A program made the translations under genes and the position numbers. This document shows positions 62,947 through 64,000 of a stretch of 64,000 nt of DNA, one piece after another. How positions within the stretch are numbered: the stretch's first letter is position 1; each line of letters opens with the position of its first letter. Source of the stretch: Putridiphycobacter roseus (GTDB lineage: Bacteria > Bacteroidota > Bacteroidia > Flavobacteriales_D > Crocinitomicaceae); contig NZ_QKSB01000012.1 in assembly GCF_003234935.1 (NCBI RefSeq), positions 24,696-88,695 on the forward strand. Direction: 5' to 3'. The notes under the pieces are model-generated. The model searched no databases. It was given only the letters and a program-made list of their open reading frames with translations, and was not told the origin of the DNA.

Positions 62947-63729
62947 ATGAAAAGAATTAGTATTTTAATTGCCTTTATCGGTATATCGGTCGCAGTATTT
63001 ACGGCATGTAGTAACGAAACCAAAACCAATGAGGAAGGTTCAGAAGCACATCATGGGGATAGAAAAGGACCACCGCATGGTGACGACAGAAAAGGGCCAC
63101 CACACGGTGACGACAGGAAAGGACCACCACACGGTGACAGAAAAGGACCACCTAGAGGTGGTAGTCCGGAACAAACCAGAACATTAGAAGAAATTGGTGG
63201 TTATAAAATTGGAGAAGTCGCTACAGATTTTAATTTAAAGAATGTGGATGGAGAAATGTTCTCCATGTCAAGTATTAAAAATGCCAAGGGGTATATTGTA
63301 ACTTTTACCTGCAATGAATGTCCGTTTGCAAAGCTATATGAAGACCGTTTAATTGCATTACACAATACTTATGCTCCTCAAGGATATGCTGTTATTGCCA
63401 TTAATTCTAATAGTCCAGAAAATGAAATGGAAAACTTTGAAGCCATGCAAAAACGCGCACAAGAAAAAAACTTTCCTTTTGTTTACTTAGTAGATGAAGG
63501 ATCAAAAGTATATCCAAAATACGGTGCGGTGAGAACACCCCATGTTTTTTTATTGGACCAAGATTACAAAGTACAATACATTGGTGCCATTGACGACAAT
63601 GCTAAATCTCCGGAAGATGTAAAGGAAAAATTTCTTGAAAATGCAATTGCAGCGTTAGAAAAAGGTGAAAAACCCAATCCTAATTTAACAAAAGCCATTG
63701 GTTGTCCTATCAAGCCGAGCAAAGGATAA
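62947..63729 (+). CDS. redoxin lipoprotein with His-rich GPPHGD repeats
   Basis: A 260-residue lipoprotein (Cys21) of the AhpC/TSA-redoxin superfamily. Residues 38-70 are a low-complexity repeat: DRKGPPHGD/DRKGPPHGDD/DRKGPPHGDRKGPP, rich in His, Gly and Pro and possibly metal-binding. The redoxin domain (about 85-250) has the Cys122/Cys125 pair in TFTCNECPFAK and the cis-Pro loop in GAVRTPHVFLLD. The end KPSKG is followed by two TAA codons where the nearby duplicate has CAA CAA, so the protein looks C-terminally shortened. Confidence 0.85.
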   Translation: MKRISILIAFIGISVAVFTACSNETKTNEEGSEAHHGDRKGPPHGDDRKGPPHGDDRKGPPHGDRKGPPRGGSPEQTRTLEEIGGYKIGEVATDFNLKNVDGEMFSMSSIKNAKGYIVTFTCNECPFAKLYEDRLIALHNTYAPQGYAVIAINSNSPENEMENFEAMQKRAQEKNFPFVYLVDEGSKVYPKYGAVRTPHVFLLDQDYKVQYIGAIDDNAKSPEDVKEKFLENAIAALEKGEKPNPNLTKAIGCPIKPSKG

Positions 63730-63759
63730 TAAGAGTTTACGATTAAGTTAAATAGAGAA

Positions 63760-63791
63760 AGAGTCCTGACGTTTATCGTCAGGGCTTTTTT
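63760..63791 (+). terminator. terminator after redoxin gene
   Basis: GTCCTGACG (63763-63771) pairs with CGTCAGGGC (63777-63785), followed by six T. Confidence 0.85.
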
Positions 63792-63793
63792 GT

Positions 63794-63940
63794 ATGGATG
63801 CTAAGACTACAGAAGATGTAATTAATGCATTAGAAAAAGGTAAAAAACAAAGTACGATTATTACAAAAGCCATTGGTTGTTCTATCAAGCCGAGCAAAGG
63901 ACAACAAGAGTTTACGTTTAAGTTGTCTAGTCCTAAATAA
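63794..63940 (+). pseudogene. duplicated C-terminal fragment of the redoxin gene
   Basis: A 48-codon open frame three bases after the terminator. It reads EDVINALEKGKKQSTI then TKAIGCSIKPSKGQQEF, closely matching the redoxin C-terminus (IAALEKGEKPNPNLTKAIGC, then PIKPSKG), and continues 13 residues further to its own stop. It lacks the catalytic domain, so I treat it as a remnant of a tandem duplication rather than a gene. Confidence 0.7.
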
Positions 63941-64000
63941 TCGATACAGATTATTAAAGGATTAAATTTATTAATTAAAGCTGAACAATGATATCATTGT

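Overview
The window is AT-rich chromosomal DNA from a member of the Bacteroidota. Several independent signs agree on this. Upstream regions carry the phylum's -33 TTG / -7 TAnnTTTG promoter pattern, and purine-rich Shine-Dalgarno sequences are scarce. Two proteins end in type IX secretion sorting domains (types A and B). SecD and SecF are fused, as are ResB and CcsA. Typical small families are present (Lacal_2735, DUF2452, TIGR03643, DUF6090-like, GWxTD). I cannot fix the genus; an aerobic, probably aquatic lineage near Flavobacteriales or Saprospirales would fit.

Layout. 1-11 kb: the 3' part of recG, the ccsBA cytochrome c maturation gene, secDF, a TatA-like gene, a Na+/Ca2+ exchanger, and aroQ overlapping divergent xerD. 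12-22.7 kb: a long minus-strand run with a di-haem peroxidase, a T9SS cargo protein, a class III aminotransferase, an ECF sigma / anti-sigma / periplasmic sensor trio, the two transketolase halves with a VWA protein gene between them, a GT2 glycosyltransferase and a GWxTD protein. 22.8-24.1 kb: two identical tRNA-Ser(UGA) genes in a palindrome-rich tandem repeat array with extra 3' tRNA tails. 24.4-30.5 kb: small membrane and soluble proteins, including a cluster of families I recall from photolyase neighbourhoods. 30.6-39.4 kb: icd, then a minus-strand dabA-dabB-sulP inorganic-carbon uptake operon opposite a Crp/Fnr regulator. 39.6-53.2 kb: housekeeping genes (obgE, an HPRT-adenylate kinase fusion, clpB, yebC, an SDR, menA) and surface or secreted proteins. 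53.5-54.3 kb: two tandem short SSB genes.

54.3-62.3 kb is the most unusual part. It is a one-directional series of unrelated accessory genes: esterase, serine hydrolase, compact FGE-like lipoprotein, sulfatase, beta-barrel protein, small membrane protein, DUF2199 protein, methyltransferase. Most are followed by a 49-69 bp inverted-repeat element shaped like an integron attC site, with outer AAC...GTT arms, an inner stem and asymmetric spacers. No integron integrase is visible, so it resembles a CALIN (attC cluster lacking an integrase). A roughly 250 bp copy of the ssb2 3' end, its terminator and one such hairpin flanks the first five genes on both sides. The window ends with two thiol-redox lipoproteins and a small duplicated fragment of the second.

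Functionally, DabAB plus SulP should supply bicarbonate. The FGE-like protein may mature the neighbouring Cys-type sulfatase. The ECF trio looks like an envelope-stress circuit. All function calls come from reading motifs by eye; no database search was run.
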